A stretch of 13,242 nucleotides of DNA from Anaerolineae bacterium (GTDB taxonomy: Bacteria; Chloroflexota; Anaerolineae; E26-bin7): contig JAOZOT010000029.1 in the NCBI GenBank assembly GCA_029933115.1, forward strand, positions 1-13,242, written 5' to 3'. Within the stretch, counting starts at the first letter, position 1; each line of letters begins with the position of its first letter. The notes beneath the pieces are model-generated. The model was given only the letters and a program-made list of their open reading frames with translations. It was not told the DNA's origin and did not search any database. Made by a program: the position numbers and the translations under genes. Shown here in pieces: positions 6,895-13,242 of the stretch.

Positions 6895-8184
6895 ATGCCT
6901 GAAGAGAGGAACCCACACCAGGGGAGGCCTAAACTTCCCTCAAAACAGGAGCAGATCTCGAGCTTGCTTAGGCTGGGCATCCTCGCAGCAGACGTAGGCC
7001 GGCGGGCTGATGCCCGTGCTTGCTTTGCTGCTGTTTTGGATATGGATCCAAACAATGAACAGGCTCTTCTCTGGCAGGCTGGTCTGGCCGATGACCCCCG
7101 CGAGAGCCTAGCCTATCTGGCCCGGGTGCTGACCATCAATCCGCGGAACAAGTACGCCAAAGCGGGCATCCGCTGGGCCCGCAAGCGGGTGACCAAGTTC
7201 GAGCAGGCCGGTCGCCCGGTTCAGGGCCCGCCCCGTCCGGTGGACCTGACTTCGCCGACGGTTCGGGCCAGAGGCAAAGAGGCTGTCAAAGCTCATCGCG
7301 CCCGGCGTTTGATATCGAGCATTGGCGGGGCTATGCTTCTCTGTGTGCTGGCCTTTTTGGGCGGTGGCTTGTTTGCTCTCGCCGGGGGCGGTGATCGGCA
7401 GACTGTAGGGGCTGCGTCGTTGCCTGCTGTCGCAACCTTCACGGCCACTCTGCGTCCAACCTTCACCGCCACGGCCACAGCAACGAGCACGCCGACGCCC
7501 ACGCTCACCCCTACGGATACGCCGCTGCCTACCGACACTCCCACCGAGACTCTCACGCCTAGCCCCACCCCAACGGCAAGCCCTACAGCTACGCCGACCT
7601 TTACTCCGCCTCCTACGGACACCCCTTCGCCCCGGCCGACGGCCACGCCGACCTTTACTCCGCCTCCTACAGATACTCCCTCGCCTCAGCCGACGGCCAC
7701 GCCGACTATCGTGGCCACAGACACTCCTGTTCCCACACCGACCCTGAACCCGGCGAGTGAACCCGCACCGCCTCTAGCTACTTCCAACAAGTGGATAGAT
7801 ATTAACCTCAGTTCCCAGACCTTGTCGGCTTACGAGGGAGATATACCCGTTTATTGGGCCTTGGTTTCGACGGGAACCCGCTGGACTCCTACTGTCACAG
7901 GCCGCTACCATATCTACCTGAAGGTTCGTTCTCAAACCATGTCTGGCCCTGGCTACTACTTGCCCAATGTCCCTTACGTCATGTTTTTCTACAAAGGTTA
8001 CTCCCTTCACGGCACCTATTGGCACGACAATTTCGGCCAACCGATGAGCCACGGCTGTGTTAACCTGCGGACCGAGGACGCCCGGTGGCTTTACGAGTGG
8101 TCTGGCCCTGCCGTGCCCCCCGGTAAGAACTATGTGCGGGCCGGTGACGAGAATCCAGGCACGCCGGTGGTGGTGCACTACTAG
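6895..8184 (+). CDS. Membrane-anchored L,D-transpeptidase (YkuD domain) with cytoplasmic TPR-like module
   Basis: This 429-residue protein has three parts. The N-terminus (about 15 to 105) is TPR-like helical sequence (GRRADARACFAAVLDMDPNN, then RVLTINPRN). One membrane helix lies at about 143 to 168 behind an Arg/Lys-rich stretch, which predicts N-in, C-out topology. A Thr/Pro-rich stalk of roughly 110 residues then leads to a YkuD domain (about 299 to 429). This domain carries HGTYWH (His372) and SHGCVNL (His386, catalytic Cys388). YkuD enzymes form 3-3 cross-links in peptidoglycan or attach proteins to it, and are usually insensitive to most beta-lactams other than carbapenems. The stalk could span the wall layer. 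The N-terminal module suggests contact with a cytoplasmic partner, which is inference. No terminator is seen after the stop codon, so some read-through into xerD is likely. Confidence 0.9.
   Translation: MPEERNPHQGRPKLPSKQEQISSLLRLGILAADVGRRADARACFAAVLDMDPNNEQALLWQAGLADDPRESLAYLARVLTINPRNKYAKAGIRWARKRVTKFEQAGRPVQGPPRPVDLTSPTVRARGKEAVKAHRARRLISSIGGAMLLCVLAFLGGGLFALAGGGDRQTVGAASLPAVATFTATLRPTFTATATATSTPTPTLTPTDTPLPTDTPTETLTPSPTPTASPTATPTFTPPPTDTPSPRPTATPTFTPPPTDTPSPQPTATPTIVATDTPVPTPTLNPASEPAPPLATSNKWIDINLSSQTLSAYEGDIPVYWALVSTGTRWTPTVTGRYHIYLKVRSQTMSGPGYYLPNVPYVMFFYKGYSLHGTYWHDNFGQPMSHGCVNLRTEDARWLYEWSGPAVPPGKNYVRAGDENPGTPVVVHY
7591..7698 (+). repeat. 54-base tandem duplication in the Thr/Pro stalk
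   Basis: Two adjacent 54-base units (7591-7644 and 7645-7698) encode 18 residues each, ATPTFTPPPTDTPSP-like. They differ at six positions, five of them synonymous and one giving Arg to Gln. A partial third copy begins at 7699. The stalk has grown by in-frame duplication, so its length may vary between strains. Confidence 0.9.
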
Positions 8185-8190
8185 CGAGAT

Positions 8191-8219
8191 TTGATTTTAT
8201 GCAAAGTTAATGGTACAAT
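8191..8219 (+). promoter_or_regulatory. SigA-type promoter of the xerD operon
   Basis: TTGATT (8191-8196), a 17-base spacer and TACAAT (8214-8219) lie just seven bases after the transpeptidase stop codon. The start point near 8226 leaves a leader of about 32 bases to ATG 8258. The upstream ATG at 8210 falls inside this promoter and so cannot be the start on this transcript. Confidence 0.8.
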
Positions 8220-8241
8220 ATGAGAGCAAGAGTAGGCACTT

Positions 8242-8249
8242 GGAAGGAG
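8242..8249 (+). promoter_or_regulatory. Ribosome binding site of xerD
   Basis: GGAAGGAG ends eight bases before ATG 8258, which supports that start over the in-frame ATG at 8210. Confidence 0.8.
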
Positions 8250-8257
8250 CATTGGCC

Positions 8258-9157
8258 ATGCAGGAGCAAATAAGGCAATTCCTTGACTTTCTTGCTGTGG
8301 AGCAGGACTATTCGGAGAACACGATAGCTGCTTATCGGAACGACTTGTCCCAGTTCGCCCGATTTCTGGCCAGAATGGAGTCACCGATCACAGCCTGGAC
8401 AGAGGTGAAGAAAGATGACATTGTAAACTATATCATGCATCTGAAGGAGCGAGAGTACACCTCTTCCACCGTGGCCCGTAAAGTAGCTGCTATCAAGTCG
8501 TTCTTTCACTTTCTGTTGGCCGGAGGCGTCATTGGAGAAGATCCAACGGCTACCTTGGAATCACCCAAGGTGAAGAAACGCCTTCCCAAAGCCCTGAGTC
8601 ACGATCTCGTCAATCGCCTGCTGGCCGAGGCTGGCAAGTCTTCCACCCCCAAAGGCCAACGCGATAAAGCCCTCCTCGAACTGCTCTATGCTACCGGGAT
8701 GCGGGTCAGTGAGCTCGTCTTGCTGAATATTGACGACGTCAACCTGACCAAAGCTAACGTGCAGTGTCTTGGCAAAGGAAACAAAAAGAGGACCATTCCT
8801 ATCTACGACCGGGCTGTTCAGGCTCTGGGAGAATATTTGCAGAAGGGTAGGCCCCGCCTGGTGAAGGATCCCAATGAAAAGGCACTCTTTCTCAACCACC
8901 GGGGCAAGCGGCTGACTCGACAGGGGCTCTGGCTTATTATCAAGCACTACGCTGATGAGATAGGTATAGGTTCTGAGGTCACCCCCCACACTCTGCGTCA
9001 CTCCTTCGCCACCCACATGCTCAGTGGCGGAGCCGGCCTGCGCGAAGTCCAGAAGCTCCTGGGCCACGCTAATATCTCGACCACTCAGGTTTATACTCAT
9101 CTCAACAGCGAGCGGCCGGATGAAGTCTACGAGGAGTCGCCCTCCAGAGCAGAGTGA
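8258..9157 (+). CDS. xerD: Tyrosine site-specific recombinase, XerD type
   Basis: This 299-residue protein is a complete Xer recombinase. An N-terminal SAM-like DNA-binding domain (about 1 to 105, FLDFLAVEQDYSENTIAAYRNDL) precedes the catalytic domain. The full catalytic set is present: Arg149, Lys173 (GKGNKKR), His244 and Arg247 (HTLRHSFATH), His270 (LLGHANI) and the nucleophile Tyr279. These positions match E. coli XerD to within one residue, which also supports ATG 8258. Xer proteins resolve chromosome dimers at dif. The protein could be the sole Xer or one of a pair, and XerC is the main alternative name. No mobile element or integration context is seen. It is first in a plus-strand run with its own promoter (8191-8219), and its stop codon is one base from the punA start. 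Confidence 0.92.
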   Translation: MQEQIRQFLDFLAVEQDYSENTIAAYRNDLSQFARFLARMESPITAWTEVKKDDIVNYIMHLKEREYTSSTVARKVAAIKSFFHFLLAGGVIGEDPTATLESPKVKKRLPKALSHDLVNRLLAEAGKSSTPKGQRDKALLELLYATGMRVSELVLLNIDDVNLTKANVQCLGKGNKKRTIPIYDRAVQALGEYLQKGRPRLVKDPNEKALFLNHRGKRLTRQGLWLIIKHYADEIGIGSEVTPHTLRHSFATHMLSGGAGLREVQKLLGHANISTTQVYTHLNSERPDEVYEESPSRAE

Positions 9158-9158
9158 T

Positions 9159-10016
9159 ATGGATGTGGAATTTTTCACCAGAGAAGAATTCGAGGAGGCA
9201 GCCGATTTCATCCGTAGCCGCACCCAGCGCAGTCCGAGCGTGGGCCTGATATTGGGATCGGGCCTTGGCTCTCTGGCCGCCAATGTAACCGAGCCGGATA
9301 TTATCGTCTATAGCGACATCCCCCATTTCCCTGTCTCGACCGTCGAAGGTCATCCTGGCAAGTTGGTAATCGGCCGGTTGGAAGGGCTGGAAGTGCTGAT
9401 CATGCAGGGACGCGCCCACTACTACGAGGGCTACTCCATGCAACGCATTGCCTTGCCCGTCCGTGTCATGCACATTCTGGGCATCAACACGCTCATTGTG
9501 ACCAACGCTGCCGGCGGCCTCAACCCCGCTTTTCGGCCCGGTGACCTGATGCTCATCACCGACCACATAAACTTGATTGGTATGGCCGGCCTTAACCCCT
9601 TGCGCGGCCCCAACGATCCCCACCTGGGGCCTCGCTTCCCTGATATGTCGCAAGCCTACGATCCCGAGTTGAGACAGATAGCCCTCCAGGTAGCCACCGG
9701 GTTGGGCTTGTCTTTGCGGCAGGGTGTCTACATCTGCTTGGCCGGGCCTAGTTTTGAGACGCCTGCGGACCTGCGCTTCCTGCGGATGATCGGAGCCGAC
9801 GCTGTGGGCATGTCCACCGTACCCGAAGTCACAGCAGCTCGCCACGCCGGTATGAGAGTGCTGGGACTGTCTGGCATCAGCAACGTGGCCAGCCCAGAGC
9901 CGGGCGAGGGCCACGAAACTACCCACGAAGAAGTGCTTGAAGCGGGCAAAATGGTGGTGCCCAAGCTCATCGCTCTCATCAAAGGAATTCTCCGCGAGAT
10001 AGGGAGACAACGTTAA
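9159..10016 (+). CDS. punA: Purine nucleoside phosphorylase, trimeric (inosine/guanosine) type
   Basis: This 285-residue enzyme splits inosine, guanosine and deoxy forms with phosphate into base and (deoxy)ribose 1-phosphate, for purine salvage in the cytoplasm (EC 2.4.2.1). Trimeric PNP motifs are in order: GSGLG phosphate loop (33-37), EGHPG (63-67), GRAHYYEGY with His87, TNAAGGLN (115-122), FETPAD with Glu200, MSTVPE with Met218, and Asn242 in SGISNVAS. Glu and Asn at the two purine-contacting positions favour 6-oxopurines. Methylthioadenosine phosphorylases usually have Asp at the Asn position. ATG 9159 is chosen because it gives the family length. Starts further upstream lie inside xerD in another frame. 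No strong ribosome binding site is seen, so translation is probably coupled to xerD. xerD next to pupG/punA also occurs in B. subtilis, there with drm between. Confidence 0.93.
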   Translation: MDVEFFTREEFEEAADFIRSRTQRSPSVGLILGSGLGSLAANVTEPDIIVYSDIPHFPVSTVEGHPGKLVIGRLEGLEVLIMQGRAHYYEGYSMQRIALPVRVMHILGINTLIVTNAAGGLNPAFRPGDLMLITDHINLIGMAGLNPLRGPNDPHLGPRFPDMSQAYDPELRQIALQVATGLGLSLRQGVYICLAGPSFETPADLRFLRMIGADAVGMSTVPEVTAARHAGMRVLGLSGISNVASPEPGEGHETTHEEVLEAGKMVVPKLIALIKGILREIGRQR

Positions 10017-10036
10017 GCTAATCACACAGACGGCAG

Positions 10037-10777
10037 ATGATCCTATTTCAATTGGTAAAAGTAATCTCGGAATATTCTTTCTGGTTGTATGGCCTCTGCG
10101 GGATTGGCATTATTTATTATATTTGGATAGCTGTACAAGCCAGGCGCGAGGCAGAGCGGACCATCTTTACTTTGGAAAGGGAGACGACTACCGGGCAAGC
10201 TTACCGGGCCCTCAGCGTGGCTTTGGTCTTTGCCGTGATCGCAGCCATCATCTTTTTCATCGCCGATGTGCTGGAACCACGCCTTGATTTCCCCGTCATC
10301 GAGGAGGCTACCCCGGCTGCATTGTTGATACCTACCCCGTCACCCAGCCCGGTGCCACCTACTATAACACCTACACCCACCCCCACCCGGGTACGTCCCA
10401 CACCCCGCCCACAAGGGCCTACCGAGACTCCCACCCCGACGGCTACGCCTGTTCCACCTACTCCGATGTGTCCCAACCCTGGGGTTCAGATCACTTCCCC
10501 AGGGATGGATGCTGTTTTGAACGGTCCTGTTCAGATTCTGGGTACAGCCAATATCCCCAATTTCCAGTACTACAAGGTCGAAGTGGGGTCGGGAGAGCAC
10601 CCTACTACCTGGAGTATATTCAGCGATATTCACAAATCACCTATCGCGGGCGGTCTCCTCGACATCTGGGATCCATCGGCCTATCCTCCCGGGGTCTATA
10701 AGCTGCGCTTGACTGTGGTTGACAATACCGGCAACTATCCCTTGCCCTGCGAGGTGCGGGTCGTCGTGGAGCATTAA
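10037..10777 (+). CDS. Two-helix membrane protein with extracytoplasmic Cys-bounded beta domain
   Basis: This 246-residue protein has no function I recognise. Two membrane helices lie at about 11 to 33 and 58 to 80, joined by a charged loop (RREAERTIFTLERETT) that should be cytoplasmic. A Thr/Pro-rich stalk (about 95 to 142) leads to a C-terminal domain of about 100 residues. This domain starts CPNPGVQITSPGMDAVLNG, contains YYKVEVGSGEHPTTW and GVYKLRLTVVDNTGNY, and ends PCEVRVVVEH. The pattern suggests an Ig- or fibronectin-like beta sandwich outside the membrane, with the two bounding cysteines possibly forming a disulfide. Very similar domains recur, to my recollection, at the ends of surface proteins and penicillin-binding proteins in Anaerolineae. 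The gene starts 20 bases after punA with only a weak ribosome binding site, and probably shares its transcript. Confidence 0.85.
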   Translation: MILFQLVKVISEYSFWLYGLCGIGIIYYIWIAVQARREAERTIFTLERETTTGQAYRALSVALVFAVIAAIIFFIADVLEPRLDFPVIEEATPAALLIPTPSPSPVPPTITPTPTPTRVRPTPRPQGPTETPTPTATPVPPTPMCPNPGVQITSPGMDAVLNGPVQILGTANIPNFQYYKVEVGSGEHPTTWSIFSDIHKSPIAGGLLDIWDPSAYPPGVYKLRLTVVDNTGNYPLPCEVRVVVEH

Positions 10778-10792
10778 TCTGGTTCTCGGTGG

Positions 10793-12226
10793 GTGGCAAA
10801 TAGCAAAAGGACCATGCCAAAGTTGAACAAGCTGCTGATACCATTATTGATCGCCGTTCTATCTGCTCTCCCCCTCCTCGGCTGTGAGCCTATCCCTGCC
10901 CCTGAATCCACCACTCGACTTGCCCCCCAACACACCCCAACTCCAGAAGCGTCACCAACCGGCCCTTCTGCCACGCCCCTTTCAACCCCCCGGTCGGACA
11001 CCGTCAGCCACCTGGACCCCACCGGCGCCCAGATCACCCTCTGGCACGCTTTCACCGGAGCCGATGAGCAAGCCCTGTTGGCGCTGACCTCCGAGTTCAA
11101 CGCTCAGAACCAATGGGGCATCACCGTCAAGCCGGAATACGGGGGCCGCTATCGTGACCTCCACAGGAAGACCTTGGCTGCCATCGCTTTTGGCAGCCCT
11201 CCAGAAATGGCTTTCACCCATCACAGCCAGGTGGCCGAGTATGCTCGAGCAGATGTCATCCAGCCTCTGGACGCTTATCTTGCCGGCGAGAAATACGGTC
11301 TGAGCGCGGAGGAACTGGGAGACTATTTTCCTGCGTTCCTGGCCGGGGATCGTTATCCGGCTTTTGACGACGAGCTGCTCAGCCTCTCGCCCAGCCTCGA
11401 AATGGAAGTCATGTATTACAACGTGGACATACTCAATGACCTGGGCTATGAGAACCCCCCGGCGACTTGGGACGAATTCAAGGCGATGTGCATGGATGCC
11501 ACCCGAGATATTGACGGCGATGGCCTCAATGACACCTTTGGCTACGCCGTCTCACCCAGTGGCTCTACCTTCGCCGGTTGGGTGTGGAGCAGAGGTGGCG
11601 AGCTCCTGAGCAAGGACGGTCAGAGTGTTATGTTTCAGGAGCAGGGTCTGGAGGCTCTGATCCTGTTAAAGGACCTGATTGACAATGGGTACGCTTATCG
11701 GGCCGTCGTCAAGGATGGTGACCGGTTGGATTTCGCGCAGGGCAAAGTGCTCTTTGTATTCGATTCTCTGGAGGGGCTGCGCTATTACTCGGCGGCCAAC
11801 GCCGAATTCGAATGGTCCATTGCCCCTTTCCCCCACGAGACGGCCAAGCCCATTGTAGGTATGTATGGCCCCACTCTCTGCGTTTTCAAAACCACGCCTC
11901 AGAAACAATTGGCCGGCTGGCTCTTCGTCAAGTGGTTCACTGAGCCGGAGCAAGTGGCACGATGGGCTGTCGCTGCGAATCGCTTCCCGGTGCGCAGGTC
12001 TGCCGTCGAGACAGAGACAATGAAAGCCTATTTTGAGGAGAACCCTCTCTACGAGGAAGCTTCTGGTTTCCTAGAATATGCCCGGATGGAACCGGCCATC
12101 GCCGGCTGGCAGAAGATACACGACGCATTCTACAAAGCTGTGATGGGCGTTGCCAGCGGCCAGATGGGCCCGGAGGAGGCGATTTACGAGGCTGTGGAGG
12201 AAGCAGAGGGGATCTTGGCGGAGTAG
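10793..12226 (+). CDS. ABC transporter solute-binding lipoprotein, family 1 (sugar type)
   Basis: This 477-residue protein has a lipoprotein signal peptide with lipobox LLGC (Cys31), a Pro/Thr-rich spacer, and a family-1 solute-binding fold from about residue 75. Typical elements are ITLWHAFTGADEQAL at the start of the fold, then PPEMAFTHHSQVAEYARADVIQPLDAYL, an Asp-rich loop DIDGDGLNDTFGYA, and WLFVKWFTEPEQ near the end. These proteins capture sugars, oligosaccharides or glycerol-3-phosphate outside the membrane and hand them to a permease. The ligand cannot be told from sequence. No permease or ATPase gene is in the window, so it looks like an orphan unless partners lie past the right edge. 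The start is uncertain: GTG 10793 gives a normal signal peptide, and ATG 10814 would still keep the lipobox. The gap from the preceding stop codon is only 15 bases. Confidence 0.88.
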   Translation: MANSKRTMPKLNKLLIPLLIAVLSALPLLGCEPIPAPESTTRLAPQHTPTPEASPTGPSATPLSTPRSDTVSHLDPTGAQITLWHAFTGADEQALLALTSEFNAQNQWGITVKPEYGGRYRDLHRKTLAAIAFGSPPEMAFTHHSQVAEYARADVIQPLDAYLAGEKYGLSAEELGDYFPAFLAGDRYPAFDDELLSLSPSLEMEVMYYNVDILNDLGYENPPATWDEFKAMCMDATRDIDGDGLNDTFGYAVSPSGSTFAGWVWSRGGELLSKDGQSVMFQEQGLEALILLKDLIDNGYAYRAVVKDGDRLDFAQGKVLFVFDSLEGLRYYSAANAEFEWSIAPFPHETAKPIVGMYGPTLCVFKTTPQKQLAGWLFVKWFTEPEQVARWAVAANRFPVRRSAVETETMKAYFEENPLYEEASGFLEYARMEPAIAGWQKIHDAFYKAVMGVASGQMGPEEAIYEAVEEAEGILAE

Positions 12227-12229
12227 GCG

Positions 12230-13021
12230 ATGCTGCAAACGGCTATCCTGGCTGCGCGAGAGGCCGGTTCGATATTGCTGGACAATCTTAAGAAGCCGCG
12301 TTGGACGAGAGTAAAAGGTCCGCGGGACATTGTCACCGACGCGGACGTGAAGGCCCAGCGAGCCATCATTGAAATCATCCAGGCCCGTTTCCCCAACCAC
12401 GACATCCTCTCAGAGGAGTCCGCCCCGGGTTCAGTGGGCTCAGGGCGCTGCGCAAGCTGCTCCTACACCTGGATCGTTGACCCCCTGGACGGCACCACCA
12501 ACTATTCCCGCCGGTTCCCCTGTTTTTGCGTTTCCCTCGCCCTGAGCTATCAGGGGGAGATCATCCTGGGTGTGGTTTACGATCCCCTGCGCGATTGCTT
12601 ATTTCAAGCCGAGCGAGGCAAGGGCGCTTATCTGAACGGCGAGAGCCTGCGGGTGAGCCGGGTTGCATCGTTGGCCGATGCCCTGGTCGGCTTGGACTGG
12701 GCCCATGCTCAGGCAGAGAGGGAGGTCATCGCTCGCCTGGTGGCCCGAATGGCGCTGCAAGTCAGGAGTTTGCGCACCCTGGGGGCGGCTGCTCTGGCTC
12801 TCTGTTACGTGGCTGCCGGCTGGCTGGATGTCTATTTTCACTTTTCCCTGGGAGCCTGGGATGCAGCGGCGGGCGCCCTGATTGTCCAGGAAGCGGGGGG
12901 AGCGGTCAGCGACTTCAGCGGCCGCCCCTGGCTGATCGGTTCCAAGCGCTGCCTGGCCAGCAACGGCCTGCTCCACGATGAGGTGTGGAGTGTTTTGGAG
13001 GAGTCTTTGGGGTGCCAATAG
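12230..13021 (+). CDS. Inositol monophosphatase family phosphatase (SuhB-like)
   Basis: This 263-residue, Mg-dependent phosphatase has the typical length of the family. The first metal-site glutamates lie in SEES (Glu62, Glu63). The signature WIVDPLDGTTNY spans residues 81 to 92 (Asp84, Asp87), and the second signature is WDAAAGA (Trp210, Asp211). An N-terminal TDAD stretch also fits. The segment after the first signature reads SRRFPCF where many members have VHGFPF. A small CASC cluster precedes the signature, and its role is unknown. Family members hydrolyse inositol 1-phosphate, fructose 1,6-bisphosphate, histidinol phosphate or PAP, and the substrate here cannot be assigned. ATG 12230 has GGAG six bases upstream and lies three bases after the stop of the solute-binding protein gene, so the two are almost certainly co-translated. 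Confidence 0.92.
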   Translation: MLQTAILAAREAGSILLDNLKKPRWTRVKGPRDIVTDADVKAQRAIIEIIQARFPNHDILSEESAPGSVGSGRCASCSYTWIVDPLDGTTNYSRRFPCFCVSLALSYQGEIILGVVYDPLRDCLFQAERGKGAYLNGESLRVSRVASLADALVGLDWAHAQAEREVIARLVARMALQVRSLRTLGAAALALCYVAAGWLDVYFHFSLGAWDAAAGALIVQEAGGAVSDFSGRPWLIGSKRCLASNGLLHDEVWSVLEESLGCQ

Positions 13022-13040
13022 TATCGTGCGGTGAAACGGA

Positions 13041-13242
13041 ATGGGAGGGAAGTCAGCAGTGGCGCATCCGCACCTGACCGATGCCGGCGGCCACCGCCAG
13101 CCGCCCTGCCAAAGCTATGCTGGGGCATGTGGCACAGGCGGAAGGGTTTTTCTCTTTGTTGTGATCATACTACTCATCTCTGCCTGCAGTGCTCCGCCGG
13201 CGACGACGAGCGCTGGGCCCACTCCTGCCAATCTGGCCGTCG
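13041..13242 (+). CDS. Start of a lipoprotein gene, cut by the right edge (start uncertain)
   Basis: The open frame from ATG 13041 runs off the window. It contains a clear lipoprotein export signal: GRVFLFVVIILLISAC with the lipobox Cys at 13185-13187, followed by a Thr/Pro/Ala-rich spacer (SAPPATTSAGPTPAN). What lies beyond is unknown. The start is problematic. ATG 13041 gives a 48-residue lead before the Cys, and GTG 13059, with GGAGG ten bases upstream, gives 42 residues before the Cys. Both are longer than normal. An out-of-frame ATG at 13127 would give an ideal MWHRRKGF lead if one T of the run at 13147-13151 were absent. This may be a sequencing error, a frameshift, or simply an unusual long lead. 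The position follows on from the upstream operon. Confidence 0.55.
   Translation, partial: MGGKSAVAHPHLTDAGGHRQPPCQSYAGACGTGGRVFLFVVIILLISACSAPPATTSAGPTPANLAV

Noticed and set aside
8210..8257. N-terminal extension of XerD from ATG 8210
   Set aside because: This ATG lies between the -35 and -10 of the xerD promoter, has no ribosome binding site, and would shift the catalytic residues away from E. coli numbering.
8258..9157. The tyrosine recombinase as evidence of an integron or genomic island
   Set aside because: Length and residue positions fit housekeeping XerD. No att repeats, tRNA, phage or transposon genes flank it, and the neighbours are housekeeping-like.
9024..9158. N-terminal extension of the nucleoside phosphorylase from ATG 9024
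   Set aside because: The extra 45 residues are the xerD 3' end read in another frame and are not part of the phosphorylase family.
9102..10025. A 307-codon minus-strand open frame opposite xerD end and punA
   Set aside because: It is His/Gly/Val-rich with no known motif, and overlaps a gene with every purine nucleoside phosphorylase motif intact. It is a GC-rich antisense shadow.
13086..13105. GC-rich hairpin (GGCGGC with GCCGCC) as a terminator after the phosphatase gene
   Set aside because: The stem is only six bases and no T-run follows. The region also lies in a frame open into the next lipoprotein.

Overview
The window looks like chromosomal DNA from a GC-rich bacterium, most likely a member of the Chloroflexota (Anaerolineae-like). 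This assignment is an inference. It rests on Thr/Pro-rich stalks between membrane anchors and surface domains, a very long lipoprotein built of YVTN and Asp-box propeller repeats, a TPR-like module of the 'DPNN...NPRN' type fused to an L,D-transpeptidase, and a CIRCE operator. No rRNA, tRNA, CRISPR array, insertion sequence or phage gene was seen.

Left half, minus strand. Reading right to left, a 1365-residue lipoprotein (2598-6695) ends in an intrinsic terminator (2475-2509). A consensus promoter (2426-2454) then drives an elongation factor G of the EF-G-2-like subtype (245-2320), whose leader carries a degenerate heptanucleotide tandem repeat. That gene ends in a second terminator (161-197). 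A third minus-strand promoter (72-100) follows, with a perfect CIRCE operator (32-58) just downstream of its predicted start point. It must drive a heat-shock gene that lies beyond the left edge.

Right half, plus strand. A divergent promoter pair (6750-6835) separates the lipoprotein from a membrane-anchored L,D-transpeptidase (6895-8184). A second consensus promoter (8191-8219) then begins a tightly packed run: XerD-type recombinase, trimeric purine nucleoside phosphorylase, a two-helix membrane protein with a Cys-bounded extracytoplasmic domain, an ABC solute-binding lipoprotein, an inositol-monophosphatase-family enzyme, and the start of another lipoprotein cut off by the right edge. Gaps between these genes are 1 to about 20 bases, so they are probably co-transcribed.

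How the genes relate. xerD next to punA recalls the ripX-drm-pupG order of Bacillus subtilis and is probably old linkage rather than a joint pathway. Five of the eight genes encode exported or surface-anchored proteins, so cell-envelope biology dominates. Apart from the two neighbouring housekeeping genes, I see no clear enzymatic pathway.

I did not find a convincing undescribed system. The points most worth a second look are the CIRCE promoter facing out of the window, the heptad-repeat leader of the EF-G gene, the two-part propeller lipoprotein, the TPR-transpeptidase fusion, and a possible one-base frameshift in the signal peptide at the right edge.
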